Source of the DNA: UBA11164 sp034376725
GTDB lineage: Bacteria; Pseudomonadota; Gammaproteobacteria; Xanthomonadales; Xanthomonadaceae
Direction: 5' to 3'
DNA length: 64,000 nt
Assembly: GCA_034376725.1 (NCBI GenBank)
Contig: JAXMJH010000002.1
Coordinates: forward strand, 17,412-81,411
The position numbers and the translations under genes are program-made. The notes below the pieces were generated by a model, which was not told where the DNA came from, ran no database searches, and worked only from the letters and a program-made list of their open reading frames with translations. How positions within the stretch are numbered: the first letter of the stretch is position 1; each line of letters opens with the position of its first letter. Shown one piece after another: positions 16,828-25,247 of this stretch.

Positions 16828-17793
16828 ATGAACACAACCAACGTTAGTCAGATTTCTGTCTGCGGCTTGCCGCGCAGCCTGCTCGCCGTCGCGCTGATGC
16901 TTGCCGCCGGCTGGGCGCAGGCGGTCGACTGGAGTGGCGTTCCGGCAACCGACGTGCCGCTGTTCTATCCCGGACAGGCGTCATGGGAATGGGTGATGAC
17001 CGAAAAGGATCACAGCGGCGCACCCAACTTCCGCAGCGGGAAGAACTGCAAAGCCTGTCATGACGGCGAACAGGGCGATATCGGCAACACCATCGTGTCC
17101 GGCGAGAAACTGGTGCCGGCCCCTGTCGCTGGCCGTCCCGGAGGAATCTCGCTGCATGTGCAGACCGCCCGCGATGCCGAACGGTTGTATTTCCGGCTGC
17201 GCTGGAAAGCCGGCTCAGGCGCGCCAGCGCTGGACGCCGACACCGCCGCGCGGGTGACTGTGATGATCGACGACGGCACGGTAAAAGAAGCCGCGCGGGC
17301 CGGCTGCTGGGGCAGCTGTCACGACGACAGCATCGGCATGGCCAGTGCATCGGCCGACGGAAGAACCGCCAAATATCTGAGTGCTTCGCGCAGCAAACTC
17401 ACCCGGCAGGGCGGTGGCGAGAACATCAAGCCGGCTGCGGATCTGGCGGCGCTCAAGTCGAGCGGCGCCTTTCTCGAATACTGGCAGGCCAAGCTCAATC
17501 CCGGACAGCCGGCCAAGGCCGTGTCCGGCTACATCCTCGACAAGCGCCACGAGACGACGGGCACGGCGGTGGCCGCCGATGCCACGTTCGAGGGCGGCGA
17601 GTGGACGGTGGTGTTGAGTCGTCCGCTGGCGGCCGCTGGCGAAGGCAGCAAGTCGATCGTGGCCGGCAAGACCTACAACATCGGCTTCGCCGTGCATGAC
17701 GATCACGCCGACCACAGGCATCACCACGTTTCGTTCGAATACACCCTCGCGCTCGACGGAAGCGGCAGCGATTTTGTTGCCAGGGCGAAGTAG
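16828..17793 (+). CDS. Ethylbenzene-dehydrogenase-gamma-like periplasmic haem protein
   Basis: 321 aa from an ATG after TGGAGA; the signal peptide ends near GWAQAVDW. One standard haem-c site, CKACH (C74-H78), lies in the N-terminal part. A second, non-canonical CxxxCH (CWGSCH, C160-H165) lies in the middle. The C-terminal two-thirds resembles the EB_dh domain (haem-binding subunit of ethylbenzene dehydrogenase and related DMSO-reductase-family enzymes), including the late segment GFAVHDDHADHRHHHVSFEYTLALD. It may relay electrons between the tetraheme and decaheme proteins. No molybdoenzyme catalytic subunit is nearby, so it seems to work apart from its usual partner. Confidence 0.75.
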   Translation: MNTTNVSQISVCGLPRSLLAVALMLAAGWAQAVDWSGVPATDVPLFYPGQASWEWVMTEKDHSGAPNFRSGKNCKACHDGEQGDIGNTIVSGEKLVPAPVAGRPGGISLHVQTARDAERLYFRLRWKAGSGAPALDADTAARVTVMIDDGTVKEAARAGCWGSCHDDSIGMASASADGRTAKYLSASRSKLTRQGGGENIKPAADLAALKSSGAFLEYWQAKLNPGQPAKAVSGYILDKRHETTGTAVAADATFEGGEWTVVLSRPLAAAGEGSKSIVAGKTYNIGFAVHDDHADHRHHHVSFEYTLALDGSGSDFVARAK

Positions 17794-17844
17794 CCCGAAA
17801 TCCGGAGCAGTCGAGGCAGACATCGCAAGTATCTGGAGAACGTC

Positions 17845-18822
17845 ATGAAAAAAGCCCTTGCACTCTTGCTCGGGACCGGACTGTCGGCCATCGTGCTGCT
17901 AGCCTCAGGGGTCGGCCCTGCCGCGGCGCAGTTGCTGAGCGAGCAACCGGAGAACCAGTCCGGAAAAACCGGCGCAGAGGCGGTGCGTACCTGCACCCGC
18001 TGTCACGACGAATCCAGCGAATATCCGGTGCTGTCGATCCTCAAGTCCAAGCACGCGGTGGTGGCCGACGGCCGCACCCCGTTCGCCGACAAGGCCTGTG
18101 CTTCCTGTCACGGCGCCAGCCTCGATCACATGGAGGCGGTGGGCGACGGCGCCACGCGGGCAGCGCCGGACATCGTTTTCTCGAAGTCCGGTCCGACTTC
18201 AAAGCACGATCAGAACGCCGTGTGCATGGATTGCCACAAGGGCAGTGCGCGCATCCACTGGCAGGGCAGCGTCCACGAGCAGCAGGACGTGGGCTGCGTC
18301 GACTGTCACCAGTCGCATGTCGGCGATGACCCGGTGTTGGCCGCACAGACCCAGTCCGACCAGTGCTTTGCCTGCCACAAGGAAAAGCGCGCCGAGATTC
18401 ATCGCCCGTCCAGTCACCCGATTCGCGAAGGCAAGGTGGCATGCAGCGACTGCCACAACCCGCATGGTTCCAACGGTCCCAAGCTGCTGACCAAGGCCAC
18501 GCTCAACGAGACCTGCTACGACTGCCACACCGAGAAGCGCGGCCCGTTCCTGTGGGAGCACCAGCCGGTGCGCGAGGATTGCTCGCTGTGCCACAAGCCG
18601 CATGGCTCGGTGCATGACAACCTGCTGGTCACGCGCGGCCCGTGGCTGTGCCAGCAGTGTCATATGGCGCAGTTCCACCCGAGCACGGCCTTCAGCGGCA
18701 CCGGCCTGCCGGGCGCCAGCACACCATCGGGAGCGCAGCAGGTGCTGGGCAAGAACTGCCTCAACTGCCATTCGCAGATCCATGGTTCCAATCACCCGTC
18801 CGGTGTGCGCAAGACGCGTTAG
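17845..18822 (+). CDS. Periplasmic decaheme cytochrome c, MtrA/DmsE/PioA family (operon B)
   Basis: 325 aa. A signal peptide ends near GPAAAQL. Ten CxxCH sites are present in order: CTRCH, CASCH, CMDCH, CVDCH, CFACH, CSDCH, CYDCH, CSLCH, CQQCH and CLNCH. The segments CSDCHNPHGSNGPKLL, CSLCHKPHGSVHDNLL and NCHSQIHGSNHPSG are strongly DmsE/MtrA-like, closer to that family than the operon A copy is. It is expected to plug into the barrel encoded next and carry electrons across the outer membrane. Confidence 0.95.
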   Translation: MKKALALLLGTGLSAIVLLASGVGPAAAQLLSEQPENQSGKTGAEAVRTCTRCHDESSEYPVLSILKSKHAVVADGRTPFADKACASCHGASLDHMEAVGDGATRAAPDIVFSKSGPTSKHDQNAVCMDCHKGSARIHWQGSVHEQQDVGCVDCHQSHVGDDPVLAAQTQSDQCFACHKEKRAEIHRPSSHPIREGKVACSDCHNPHGSNGPKLLTKATLNETCYDCHTEKRGPFLWEHQPVREDCSLCHKPHGSVHDNLLVTRGPWLCQQCHMAQFHPSTAFSGTGLPGASTPSGAQQVLGKNCLNCHSQIHGSNHPSGVRKTR

Positions 18823-18841
18823 CGCGGACGAAACGACAGAT

Positions 18842-18866
18842 GCCGGCCCGCCAAGGCGTGGCCGGC
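18842..18866 (+). other. Intra-operon hairpin upstream of barrel gene (operon B)
   Basis: GCCGGCC and GGCCGGC form a 7-bp outer stem enclosing an inner CGCC-AAG-GCG stem, in the 74-bp gap between decaheme and barrel genes. There is no T-run. The position is equivalent to the hairpin at 13265-13295 in operon A. Confidence 0.4.
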
Positions 18867-18896
18867 GAAGCGAAAAACGCAACGGCGAGGTGTCCC

Positions 18897-21215
18897 ATGA
18901 AACGCAATCGCAACCCATCAAGCTCCCAGAACCGGGATGGCCCGGTCCGCGTGCTGGCCCGCCGGCCGCTCTACCTGCTGCTGATGATGAGTCTGGCCAT
19001 GCCGGCCGTCGCCCTGGCTCAGGACGATGATCCGTTTGCGCTCGACGAGCCAACCGCCCCGGCGATGAGCGAAGCACAGATCAGGGATCTGACCGAAATC
19101 CGCAGCGTGGTCGAGATCGGCATCGGTTTCGTCACCCAGGATTCGTTCCGCTTCGGCAAGTTCAACGGTCTGGAGGACGACGGCCCCTACGGCGTTTTCA
19201 ATCTCGACTACTACAAGCGCGGCGCGTGGGACGGCGACAGCGCAGATTACGTGCGCATCCGGGCCGACAACCTGGGTCTCGATTCGCGTTCGGTCGATGC
19301 CGAAGTCGGCCGACAGGGCGACTATCGGGTTCGGGTGAGTTACGACGAGATTCCCAGCAATCGCAGCGATTCGGCGCAGACCATCTTTCAGGGTGCCGGC
19401 GGCAACAACCTCACCCTGCCTCCGGACTGGGTGCCGGCGCAGAACACGGCGGGAATGACCAATCTGCTTTCCAGCCTGCGTGATGTCGAGCTGCGCACTG
19501 AGCGTCAGCGGTTCGGCGCGGGCCTGGACAAGCTGCTTCCCGGCGACCTGTCGTTCTCGATCGATTACCAGTACGAGGAAAAGGACGGCCTGAAAGGTTT
19601 GGCCGGCACGTTCGGCAATACCGGCGGCAATCCGCGTTCGGTGCTGCTGCCCGAGCCGGTCGACTACGAAACCCACAAGATCGATCTGGTCGGTCGCTAC
19701 ATCCAGGACAAGATGCAGGTCGAGCTGCGCTATCACGCCTCGATTTTCAACAACGACAACGCCTCGCTGCGCTGGCAGAACCCGTTCAGTGCGATCAATG
19801 GCTGGGTGCCTTCGGCGGGTTTCCCCACCGGCGTGGGCGAGATGGCCCTGCCGCCCGACAACACCTTCCATCAAGGTACGGCGCTGTTCGGCTACAACTT
19901 CGATAATCGCAACCGCATCGTCGCCGACATCGCCATCGGACGGATGAGTCAGAACGACCCATTCCTGGCGTTCACCGTCGACCCGATTCTCGCGGCGGGG
20001 ATCACCGAACCACTGCCCCGGGATTCGCTGGATGGCCGCATCGATACCATGGTGGCCAACCTGCGTTATTCCGGTCGGCTGACCGACCGGCTGAACCTCA
20101 ACGCCAGCTACCGCTACGACGAGCGCGACAACGAGACGCCCAGGGATCGCTACGCGATGATTTCGGCCGACTCGATCGCACAGGACCTCAGCCCGACCAG
20201 CAGCCGCGTTCGCTTCAATCAACCCTACAGCTACGAGGAGAACCAGCTCCGGCTGGACCTGAACTACCGGCTGGCCGCCCGTACCCGGGTCAATGTGCTC
20301 GGCGAATATCGCGATATCGATCGCACATTCACCGAGCGCAACAGCTCCGAGGAGTGGACCTACGGCGCCGGGCTGATCCATCAGCTGTCCGACACGCTGG
20401 ACCTGAATCTGAAGCTCTCGCGCGCCGAGCGGGATGGTTCGCAGTACGACGGCACGGCGCCGTTCCGCTCCGGGTTCACGCCGGAGCATGTCGCCTCGCT
20501 GCCCGGTGGTTTCGAGAACCCGCCGCAACTGCGTCGGTTCCACCTGGCCAACCGCGACCGCGATCTGGCGGGCATTCTGGCCACCTGGACACCGTCGGAG
20601 TTCTGGTCGGTCGGCCTGGACGTGAACTACAGCCGGGACGATTACACCGACTCCGAACTGGGTCTGACCGGCGCGCGGATTCGAGCCTATACCCTGGAAT
20701 TCAACGCCACGCCGGTGCGCGATCTGTCGACCTACGCGTTCTTCACCCACGAGGAAAACGACTATGACCAGAACGGCGTGAGCTTTCAGGGCGGAGCGAA
20801 CCGCGTCAACCAGGTGAACGATCCGAATCGGTTCTGGCAGGCGCTGCACCGCGAGCGTATCGATACCGCCGGCTTGGGCTTCGCCTGGAAGCCCAATGAC
20901 GGTCGCTACCAGTTCGGTCTCGACCTGGTGAGCACGCTGTCTAAGGCCGATGTTGCGGTAAGCACGGGATCGGCGCTCAGCTCGGCGCCGCTGCCCAGCA
21001 GTCGCGTTCGGCTCAACTCGGCCACGCTGTTCGGTACCTTCGCAATCACCGACGATCTGGCCGTGCGCGGCGACATCTGGCACGAGCGCTATCGCAGCGA
21101 GGACTTCGCGTTGGATATCCCGGCCAACCAGCTGGCCAACGTGATCCTGTTCGGCGAAGAAGCGCCCGACTTCGATGTGACCTTCGTCAGCCTGTCGCTG
21201 ATCTATCGGTTCTGA
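18897..21215 (+). CDS. MtrB/PioB-family outer-membrane beta-barrel (operon B)
   Basis: 772 aa from an ATG behind GCGAGG. An extended N-terminus with a late hydrophobic signal core ends near AVALAQDD. Barrel strands fill the rest, ending VTFVSLSLIYRF with a C-terminal Phe. Typical MtrB/PioB segments include the N-terminal VEIGIGFVTQDSFRFGKFNGL and the mid-protein LLPEPVDYETHKIDLVGRY. No cysteines are present. With the decaheme protein it would form a transmembrane electron conduit. No surface cytochrome (MtrC, MtrF or DmsAB type) follows. Confidence 0.93.
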   Translation: MKRNRNPSSSQNRDGPVRVLARRPLYLLLMMSLAMPAVALAQDDDPFALDEPTAPAMSEAQIRDLTEIRSVVEIGIGFVTQDSFRFGKFNGLEDDGPYGVFNLDYYKRGAWDGDSADYVRIRADNLGLDSRSVDAEVGRQGDYRVRVSYDEIPSNRSDSAQTIFQGAGGNNLTLPPDWVPAQNTAGMTNLLSSLRDVELRTERQRFGAGLDKLLPGDLSFSIDYQYEEKDGLKGLAGTFGNTGGNPRSVLLPEPVDYETHKIDLVGRYIQDKMQVELRYHASIFNNDNASLRWQNPFSAINGWVPSAGFPTGVGEMALPPDNTFHQGTALFGYNFDNRNRIVADIAIGRMSQNDPFLAFTVDPILAAGITEPLPRDSLDGRIDTMVANLRYSGRLTDRLNLNASYRYDERDNETPRDRYAMISADSIAQDLSPTSSRVRFNQPYSYEENQLRLDLNYRLAARTRVNVLGEYRDIDRTFTERNSSEEWTYGAGLIHQLSDTLDLNLKLSRAERDGSQYDGTAPFRSGFTPEHVASLPGGFENPPQLRRFHLANRDRDLAGILATWTPSEFWSVGLDVNYSRDDYTDSELGLTGARIRAYTLEFNATPVRDLSTYAFFTHEENDYDQNGVSFQGGANRVNQVNDPNRFWQALHRERIDTAGLGFAWKPNDGRYQFGLDLVSTLSKADVAVSTGSALSSAPLPSSRVRLNSATLFGTFAITDDLAVRGDIWHERYRSEDFALDIPANQLANVILFGEEAPDFDVTFVSLSLIYRF

Positions 21216-21232
21216 TCCCCAGCGAAGGGACG

Positions 21233-21272
21233 GCCTCGCCTCGCGCGTCACTCTCCGCGCGCGGGGCGAGGC
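21233..21272 (+). terminator. Hairpin terminator after operon B
   Basis: GCCTCGCCTCGCGCG pairs with CGCGCGCGGGGCGAGGC to give a long GC stem, 18 bp after the barrel stop. A second small hairpin, GATCGC-TTGAT-GCGATC, follows. The T-tract is poor. The rest of the 280-bp gap to thiD shows no gene; the two flanking genes converge here. Confidence 0.5.
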
Positions 21273-21496
21273 GATCGCTTGATGCGATCAGGGTTGTTGC
21301 ATTCTGAGGAATGGCCTTCGGCCGATGCTGGCTCAGAGATGCGGCGGGCCGGCCCGCTTGTCCCGGATCGAAGCGTGGCGCGAATGCCGCCGATCGAAAC
21401 CCCACACTGTCACGCCTGATCCAGACTCCCGGCCTTCGGCCCGGACTGGGCTTTACGGTCTACCTGAATGGCGCTGCCAAGTGGCGCTGCCCGCCG

Positions 21497-22315
21497 TTAA
21501 CGTGTGCTGCCAGCCGGTGCGTTGCGCCAGAAAGGATCCAGCGCGCTGATCGCCGAGCGTCCCGGCCGATAGGCGGCTGCCAGCGCTCCGTGCAGGTAAT
21601 GCCCGGCCTGTTCGCAGGCCGCTGCCAGCGGCAGGCCGAGGCAAAGATTGGCGGCAATGGCGGATGCCAGCGTGCATCCGCTGCCGTGGCCGTCGATCAT
21701 CAGGCGCGGGTGGCGAAATCGATGGACCCTGCCGCCCTCGGACAGGCGATCGATGACCGGATCGCCGGGCAAATGACCGCCTTTGAGCAGCACCGCGCCG
21801 GCGCCCAGCGTGGTCAGTTCGTCGAGCGCCTGCTCGGCCTGGTCATGATCGGCGATGGCGCGGCCGACCAGTAGTTCGGCTTCCGGAATATTGGGGGTTA
21901 TCACCGTGGCCATGGGCAACAGCCGGCGCAGGGCGTCGAGCGCGGCCGGATCCAGCAGGCGCGCGCCGGAGCTGGCCACCATGACCGGGTCGAGCACGAT
22001 GCTGTCCGGGCGATAGTGGCTCAGCGCTGCCGCCACGGCCTCGATGAGTTCGGCGCTGGCCAGCATGCCCAGCTTGACCGCACCGATGTCGAAGTCGTCG
22101 AACACGGCATCGATCTGCGCGCGCAGAAAATCGGCAGGCGGCGTATGCACCGCGGTCACCGCGCGGGTGTTCTGCGCGGTCAGCGCAGCGATGGCGCTCA
22201 AGCCGTGAAGACCGTGCGCGGCAAAGGTTTTCAGATCGGCCTGGACACCCGCGCCGCCGCCCGAATCCGAGCCGGCGATGGTGAGCACGCAGCGCCAAGG
22301 CGGTGATGCGGTCAT
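21497..22315 (-). CDS. thiD: Hydroxymethylpyrimidine/phosphomethylpyrimidine kinase
   Basis: 272 aa. It phosphorylates HMP and HMP-P in thiamine synthesis. The start MTASPPWRCVLTIAGSDSGGGAG gives the typical N-terminal ribokinase-fold substrate loop; QADLKTFAAHG, LGMLASAELI, LDPVMVASSG and the anion-hole motif DGHGSGCTLASAIA near the C-terminus are all ThiD-specific. The ATG overlaps the stop of the upstream GNAT gene (ATGA). No other thiamine genes are nearby. Confidence 0.95.
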   Translation of the reverse strand: MTASPPWRCVLTIAGSDSGGGAGVQADLKTFAAHGLHGLSAIAALTAQNTRAVTAVHTPPADFLRAQIDAVFDDFDIGAVKLGMLASAELIEAVAAALSHYRPDSIVLDPVMVASSGARLLDPAALDALRRLLPMATVITPNIPEAELLVGRAIADHDQAEQALDELTTLGAGAVLLKGGHLPGDPVIDRLSEGGRVHRFRHPRLMIDGHGSGCTLASAIAANLCLGLPLAAACEQAGHYLHGALAAAYRPGRSAISALDPFWRNAPAGSTR

Positions 22316-22953
22316 TTTTGCAGTTCCTCGAACAGATCGTCCAACTCGCTTCGCGCCCTTTGCAGCAAGACCGGGCGGGCCTTCTGCGGCCGGGTCAGGT
22401 CGAGCTCCACCCGAGCCACGCCGCCACTGTCGGGCACGTGGATGTGCTCGAAACCCAACTGCCGGGCCAGCGTCAGCATGGCGGTATTTTCTTCGAGGAC
22501 ATCTCCGTAGATCCGTTTCAGCTTGCGTCGCCGGGCGTAACCGATCAATCGCGTCATCAGCAGCCGGCCGAGGCCGAATCCGGCAACGAAGTGGGAGACC
22601 AGGATGGCGAACTCGGCCTCGCACCGATCCACATCGATCGACAACCGGGCGACCGCGCCAACCAGCGCCTCGCCGGGAGGCAGCGGCTCGGCCGCCACCA
22701 GCACGAACGCACGGCCTTGTTCCGGATGGGTGAGATCGTGAAGGTAATCGGGCGACAGCGACTTGACCAGATGCAGGTAACGCAGGCGGATCTCTTCGGG
22801 GCTCAGCAGACTGAATGCCGAGTCGATCGGGCCAGCGTCTTCGGGGCGGATACGCCGCAGCCACAGCACGCGGCCATTGGCCAGGCGCAAACGCTCGTTC
22901 CAGGCGCCGGGCAGCTTCTGTCGACGGATAGGGATGACGGGTGAGCTTTTCAC
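22312..22953 (-). CDS. GNAT-family acetyltransferase (Pat C-terminal-domain-like)
   Basis: 213 aa. A GNAT fold spans about residues 30-180: LRRIRPEDAGPIDSAF, then the acetyl-CoA pyrophosphate loop GFGLGRLLMTRLI and a LARQLGFEHI C-terminal segment. The LSPEEIRLRYLH segment recalls the acetyltransferase domain of Pat/YfiQ protein-lysine acetylases, here without the acyl-CoA-synthetase-like part. The substrate is unknown. It is translationally coupled to thiD. Confidence 0.8.
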   Translation of the reverse strand: MKSSPVIPIRRQKLPGAWNERLRLANGRVLWLRRIRPEDAGPIDSAFSLLSPEEIRLRYLHLVKSLSPDYLHDLTHPEQGRAFVLVAAEPLPPGEALVGAVARLSIDVDRCEAEFAILVSHFVAGFGLGRLLMTRLIGYARRRKLKRIYGDVLEENTAMLTLARQLGFEHIHVPDSGGVARVELDLTRPQKARPVLLQRARSELDDLFEELQK

Positions 22954-23014
22954 ATGCCAAGACTGCCATACCGGTCGGAACGGGCGCTCTAATGTGTTCA
23001 GCCGCCAGCCGGTC

Positions 23015-24172
23015 TCAGCCGCTCAAGGCCGCGAGAACCGCCGCCACGGTCCCTCTGAGTTCGGGAACCCAGCGCAGGACGATCACCAGATCGTGAACCT
23101 CGTCGATGTAGATATAGTGACCGCCGAAGCCTGCGGCCCAGTAGGCCGACTCCGGCGCCTCCGGAATCGCCTGCCGGCCGGTGTTCAACCACCACAGGAA
23201 GCCATAGTCTGGCTTGGCCTCGGTGGGTGCGCGGATCAGATCGAACCAGGCATCGGGCAGCAATCGCTGCTCGCCCCAAACCCCCCGCCGCAGCATCAGC
23301 AGGCCGAACCGGGCATGGTCCTCGGCGCCGACGAACATGCCGCCACCGAAATGGCCGCCGCCGGAAACCGACTGGATCTTTTGGCCGTCCAGTGTCAACC
23401 AGGAGTTCTCGTAGCCGTGCCAGCGCCAGGTCGGACTGGCGCCGATCGGATCCATGATGCGCTCGCGAAGCAGCTCGGGCAGCGGCTGGCGGGCGACGTG
23501 AAGCAGGCTCAGCGCCAGCAGATTGATGCGTACGTCGTTGTATTTGAAGCGGCTTCCGGGCGCGCTGAGCGGGCGGTTGGGCCAGTCGGCCTCGGTCTCG
23601 CCCTCCGGTCGGTCGGCCCAGTCCGGAACCTCCCACAGCGTGCCCTGCCAGTCCGAAGTCTGCTGCAACAGGTGGCGCCAGGTGATCGGCGCGTTTTGCT
23701 CCGATGCAAACAGGCCCGGCTCGATATAACCGGCGACGCGATGATCGAAATCGGCAATCCGGCCATCGGCCCAGAGCAGGCCGGCGACCGTGGCCAGGTA
23801 GCTTTTCACCGCGCTGAAGGTCATGTCCGGGCGCTGCACGTCGCCCCACTCGGCCACCTTGTAGCCGTGGCGCAGGATGATGCCGGCGCTGCCCACCCGG
23901 TCGCGGGTCGGTCCGAGAATCCGGTAGTTCGGTTCGCGACCGGTGTAGTTGTCGAGCAGCACCTGGCGCATGTCCGAGGGTTCGGTCACGGCACGGGCCT
24001 GGGCAAATGCCACGGCTTGCGTCAGCTTGCCGGCATCGAAGCCCAGCTCGGCCGGGCTTCGTGATTGCCAGTCGTGCCGGGGCGGAACGTAATCGCCGGT
24101 GCCTTGGGCGAGCGCGCCGCCAGCAGCGAGCGCGGCGACCAGCAGCAGGAGCGTTCGGATGCGGGCGATCAT
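23015..24172 (-). CDS. Exported serine hydrolase, beta-lactamase/PBP4-like fold
   Basis: 385 aa from the ATG that gives a signal peptide (cleavage near GGALAQG). Class C beta-lactamase-family signatures are the nucleophile S120-x-x-K123 (TFSAVKSYL), a tyrosine motif FKYNDVRIN, and the late GFGGHYIYID in place of KTG. Such proteins are mostly esterases or peptidases rather than antibiotic-resistance enzymes. The second motif reads YND instead of Y-x-N, so activity toward beta-lactams is doubtful. It follows rlmJ on the same strand after about 110 bp. Confidence 0.82.
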   Translation of the reverse strand: MIARIRTLLLLVAALAAGGALAQGTGDYVPPRHDWQSRSPAELGFDAGKLTQAVAFAQARAVTEPSDMRQVLLDNYTGREPNYRILGPTRDRVGSAGIILRHGYKVAEWGDVQRPDMTFSAVKSYLATVAGLLWADGRIADFDHRVAGYIEPGLFASEQNAPITWRHLLQQTSDWQGTLWEVPDWADRPEGETEADWPNRPLSAPGSRFKYNDVRINLLALSLLHVARQPLPELLRERIMDPIGASPTWRWHGYENSWLTLDGQKIQSVSGGGHFGGGMFVGAEDHARFGLLMLRRGVWGEQRLLPDAWFDLIRAPTEAKPDYGFLWWLNTGRQAIPEAPESAYWAAGFGGHYIYIDEVHDLVIVLRWVPELRGTVAAVLAALSG

Positions 24173-24280
24173 GGTCTGCACTCCGGTGACAGGTCGTACA
24201 CGATAACCCGAACCGCAGGCGTCGTTCACTGCTGCAGGGCAGACGATCCAGCACGCTGCCGGGCTCGATGAAGCGCCCGC

Positions 24281-25138
24281 TCAGGCAGGCGGTTTGATCC
24301 ACTCGACGACCGAGTCTGCGCGCTGTTCGCCCAGTAGCTTGCGCAGCTCGGGCAGGGCCTTCTTGAGCGCTGGCTCCAGTCCCCAGGGCGGATTGCAGAT
24401 CAGTACGCCGCTGCCGTTCATGCGCAGCGGCGAGTCGGCCGGACGAACCAACAGCTCCACGCGCAGCGCCGAGGCCATCGGCAAGGCCGCCATGCGCCGC
24501 ACCTGCCGGGCCATGCTGTGCCGCAATTTGATGGGATACCAGAGCATGAACACCCCTTGCGGCCAACGCCTCAGGCCGTCGGCAATGGCCGGCAGCGCGG
24601 TGTCGAACTCCTTGTCCTGGGCCTCGAACGGCGGGTCGACCAGAACCAGGCCGCGTGCGAAGCGTTGCCCGCCCAGTCGTGGCGGCAACAGTGCCTTCAG
24701 CGCCTCGTAGCCGTCGTCGGCCTGAACGCTCACCTGCCCGTTGCCGTCGAACAGCGTTTTCAGGGCTTGCGCCTCTTCGGGTTGGGTTTCCCGGCACACC
24801 ATGCGGTCCTGTTCGCGCAGGCGCTGGGCGATCAGCGCGGGCGAACCGGGGTAGGTGAGCAGCCGACCGCTCGGGTTGTGCGCCATCACCGCCATCAGAT
24901 AGCTGGCCAATGTCTCATCCGCCGGAGGCTGACTGGCCAGCCGGACGATGCCGGCATCGGCCTCGGCGCTCTTTCTGGCCTCGTGACCGGCCAACTGATA
25001 GCTGCCGCGCCCGGCATGGGTGTCGAGCACGAAGATGGGCGAGGGTTTTTTTCGCAGCAGGTCCAGCGCGGCCAGCAGCACCGCGTGTTTGAGCACATCG
25101 GCGTGGTTGCCGGCGTGGTAGGCGTGTCGGTAATTCAT
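24281..25138 (-). CDS. rlmJ: 23S rRNA (adenine-2030-N6)-methyltransferase
   Basis: 285 aa. The N-terminal signature MNYRHAYHAGNHADVLKH is diagnostic of RlmJ. The SAM-binding strand FVLDTHAGRGSYQL and the catalytic N6-methyltransferase motif VLVDPPFE are in order. It methylates A2030 of 23S rRNA. It is divergent from the DUF885 peptidase gene. Confidence 0.95.
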   Translation of the reverse strand: MNYRHAYHAGNHADVLKHAVLLAALDLLRKKPSPIFVLDTHAGRGSYQLAGHEARKSAEADAGIVRLASQPPADETLASYLMAVMAHNPSGRLLTYPGSPALIAQRLREQDRMVCRETQPEEAQALKTLFDGNGQVSVQADDGYEALKALLPPRLGGQRFARGLVLVDPPFEAQDKEFDTALPAIADGLRRWPQGVFMLWYPIKLRHSMARQVRRMAALPMASALRVELLVRPADSPLRMNGSGVLICNPPWGLEPALKKALPELRKLLGEQRADSVVEWIKPPA

Positions 25139-25247
25139 CGCGCCAGACTACCCGATCCCCGAACGCGGGGGCTGTTCGCCCGACGGTTCTGGCGTTAGTC
25201 TCGACGCTCTTTCCGGCATCGGCCGGCTTGCATGATGGGGAGCGGGC

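Noticed and set aside
18918..21251. Long minus-strand open frame opposite the operon B barrel
   Set aside because: No recognisable domain; the plus-strand barrel has signal peptide, strand pattern and terminal Phe.
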